DNA from: Pseudomonadota bacterium
GTDB taxonomy: Bacteria > Pseudomonadota > Gammaproteobacteria > Burkholderiales > Burkholderiaceae_C
Direction of reading: 5' to 3'
NCBI GenBank assembly: GCA_023418355.1
Contig: JAEZZU010000175.1
Location: forward strand, 1 to 13,890
Length of the DNA: 13,890 nt
Part shown: positions 13,362 through 13,890 of the stretch, piece after piece
Layout: each line of letters opens with the position of its first letter
How positions within the stretch are numbered: position 1 is the first letter of the stretch
Made by a program: the position numbers and the translations under genes
Notes under the pieces: generated by a model
The model's database searches: none
The model's input: only the letters and a program-made list of their open reading frames with translations
What the model was told of the DNA's origin: nothing

Positions 13362-13890
13362 TCAGGGCTTGTTGCCAGTAGGGAAGGGCCATGCAGCCTG
13401 AGGTGCCAGCACGGTTTGTGCAACAGGTGCTGTGGTTGCAGCAGCCTTCTTGGCAGGCGCAGCTTTCTTTGCAGGTGCTGCAGCCTTCTTGGCAGGAGCA
13501 GCCGCTTTCTTTGCGGGTGCAGCAGCCTTCTTGGCGGGCGCAGCTGCCTTTTTGGCAGGAGCAGCTGCCTTTTTGGCAGGAGCAGCCGCCTTCTTGGTGG
13601 TGGTGCTTGCTGCAGCGGCCTTCTTGGCAGTAGCAGGAGCCGCCTTCTTGGTGGTGGCGCTTGCTGCGGCGGCCTTCTTGGCGGTAGCAGGAGCGGCCTT
13701 CTTGGTGGTGGTGCTTGCTGCGGCGGCCTTCTTGGCAGTAGCAGGAGCAGCCTTCTTGGCGGTGGTGCTTGCTGCGGCGGCCTTCTTGGCGGTAGCAGGA
13801 GCAGCCTTCTTGGTGGTGGTGCTTGCTGCGGAGGCCTTCTTGGCGGTAGCAGGGGGAGCGTTCTTGGGAGAGGTGGGAGAGGAGGTGGCG
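13362..13890 (-). CDS. Histone H1-like Lys/Ala/Pro-rich DNA-binding protein, N-terminus beyond the window edge
   Basis: The minus strand is open from the window edge to a TGA at 13362-13364, giving 175 C-terminal residues without a start codon. The visible N-terminal part reads ATSSPTSPKNAPPATAKKAS. An 18-residue repeat of the type KKAAPATAKKAAAASTTT then follows, then seven-residue repeats KKAAAPA, and a non-repetitive tail ending AAWPFPTGNKP. The repeated lysine pairs in an Ala/Pro/Thr background resemble the C-terminal tail of eukaryotic histone H1, bacterial H1-like proteins such as Bordetella BpH1, and Pseudomonas AlgP. These bind DNA non-specifically and are implicated in nucleoid organisation. 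The single Trp in the tail is unusual for such tails. Copy number of the repeats commonly varies between strains in this type of protein, so length may be strain-specific. Confidence 0.85.
   Translation of the reverse strand, partial: ATSSPTSPKNAPPATAKKASAASTTTKKAAPATAKKAAAASTTAKKAAPATAKKAAAASTTTKKAAPATAKKAAAASATTKKAAPATAKKAAAASTTTKKAAAPAKKAAAPAKKAAAPAKKAAAPAKKAAAPAKKAAAPAKKAAPAKKAAATTAPVAQTVLAPQAAWPFPTGNKP
13464..13590 (-). repeat. 21-bp coding tandem repeat in the H1-like gene
   Basis: Lysine-pair codons recur at exactly 21-base spacing, at 13464, 13485, 13506, 13527, 13548, 13569 and 13590, encoding the heptapeptide KKAAAPA. Copies differ mainly at third codon positions (AAG or AAA, GCC/GCT/GCA). 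The amino-acid pattern is therefore kept while the DNA has drifted. Confidence 0.85.
13563..13886 (-). repeat. 54-bp coding tandem repeat in the H1-like gene
   Basis: The string GGCCTTCTTGGC/T recurs at 13617, 13671, 13725, 13779 and 13833, exactly 54 bases apart. This gives four full near-identical units plus degenerate flanking ones. Each encodes 18 residues with two lysine pairs (KKAAPATAKKAAAASTTT). The DNA identity is much higher than in the adjacent 21-bp block, suggesting more recent expansion. The repeats are in frame, so gain or loss of a unit changes length but not frame. Confidence 0.85.

Noticed and set aside
13391..13633. Plus-strand frame rich in QPSWQ repeats
   Set aside because: It is the antisense reading of the Lys/Ala/Pro repeats of the H1-like gene; the minus-strand reading gives a known protein type.
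13440..13890. Possible CRISPR-like or non-coding satellite array
   Set aside because: The periodicity is 21 and 54 bp, both multiples of three, without unique spacers, and the repeats encode a coherent protein.

Overview
The window looks like chromosomal DNA of a GC-rich betaproteobacterium, most likely Comamonadaceae (Comamonas or a close relative). I base this on recalled protein resemblance: an LldD variant with a DLQILGQRHKDIKNG segment, a PhnD with a CPNRG...C N-terminus, a DinB with an insertion after the GGSR motif, and a Lys/Ala/Pro histone H1-like protein. No database search was possible. There are no rRNA or tRNA genes, insertion sequences, phage genes or CRISPR arrays. Nearly all the DNA is coding and no gene-free stretch exceeds 300 bases.

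Layout. (1) Positions 2-865, plus strand: the C-terminal three quarters of an FMN-dependent L-lactate dehydrogenase, cut by the window edge. (2) 862-2941, minus strand: a two-component system with an OmpR-type regulator followed by a TctE/QseC-type sensor kinase. The kinase converges on the lactate dehydrogenase gene and the two stop codons share a TTAA. (3) 2942-3157: a divergent regulatory region with several short direct repeats, including two pairs with 11-bp spacing. (4) 3158-6637, plus strand: a phosphonate/phosphite-type ABC importer, phnD-phnC-phnE-phnE2. phnC, phnE and phnE2 overlap. A strong hairpin lies between phnD and phnC, and a good intrinsic terminator ends the operon. (5) 6691-6770: an AT-rich imperfect inverted repeat resembling the small dispersed intergenic repeats of comamonads. 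(6) 6856-9060: a DMT-family transporter, then DNA polymerase IV (dinB) 18 bp downstream. (7) 9258-10823: an Aer-like PAS-containing chemoreceptor with its own terminator. (8) 10999-13314: a 771-residue, membrane-anchored, very tryptophan-rich protein of unknown function. (9) 13362 to the end, minus strand: the C-terminal 175 residues of a histone H1-like protein made of 21-bp and 54-bp coding tandem repeats. Genes 8 and 9 converge on a shared bidirectional terminator.

How the genes may work together. The divergent two-component system and the phn importer share a regulatory region, so the regulator may control itself, the importer or both; this is inference. In the importer, PhnD would capture an oxyanion in the periplasm, PhnE and PhnE2 would form the channel, and PhnC would drive transport with ATP. 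No C-P lyase, phosphonatase or phosphite dehydrogenase gene is visible, so the substrate and its later metabolism are open. The least explained item is the tryptophan-rich protein.
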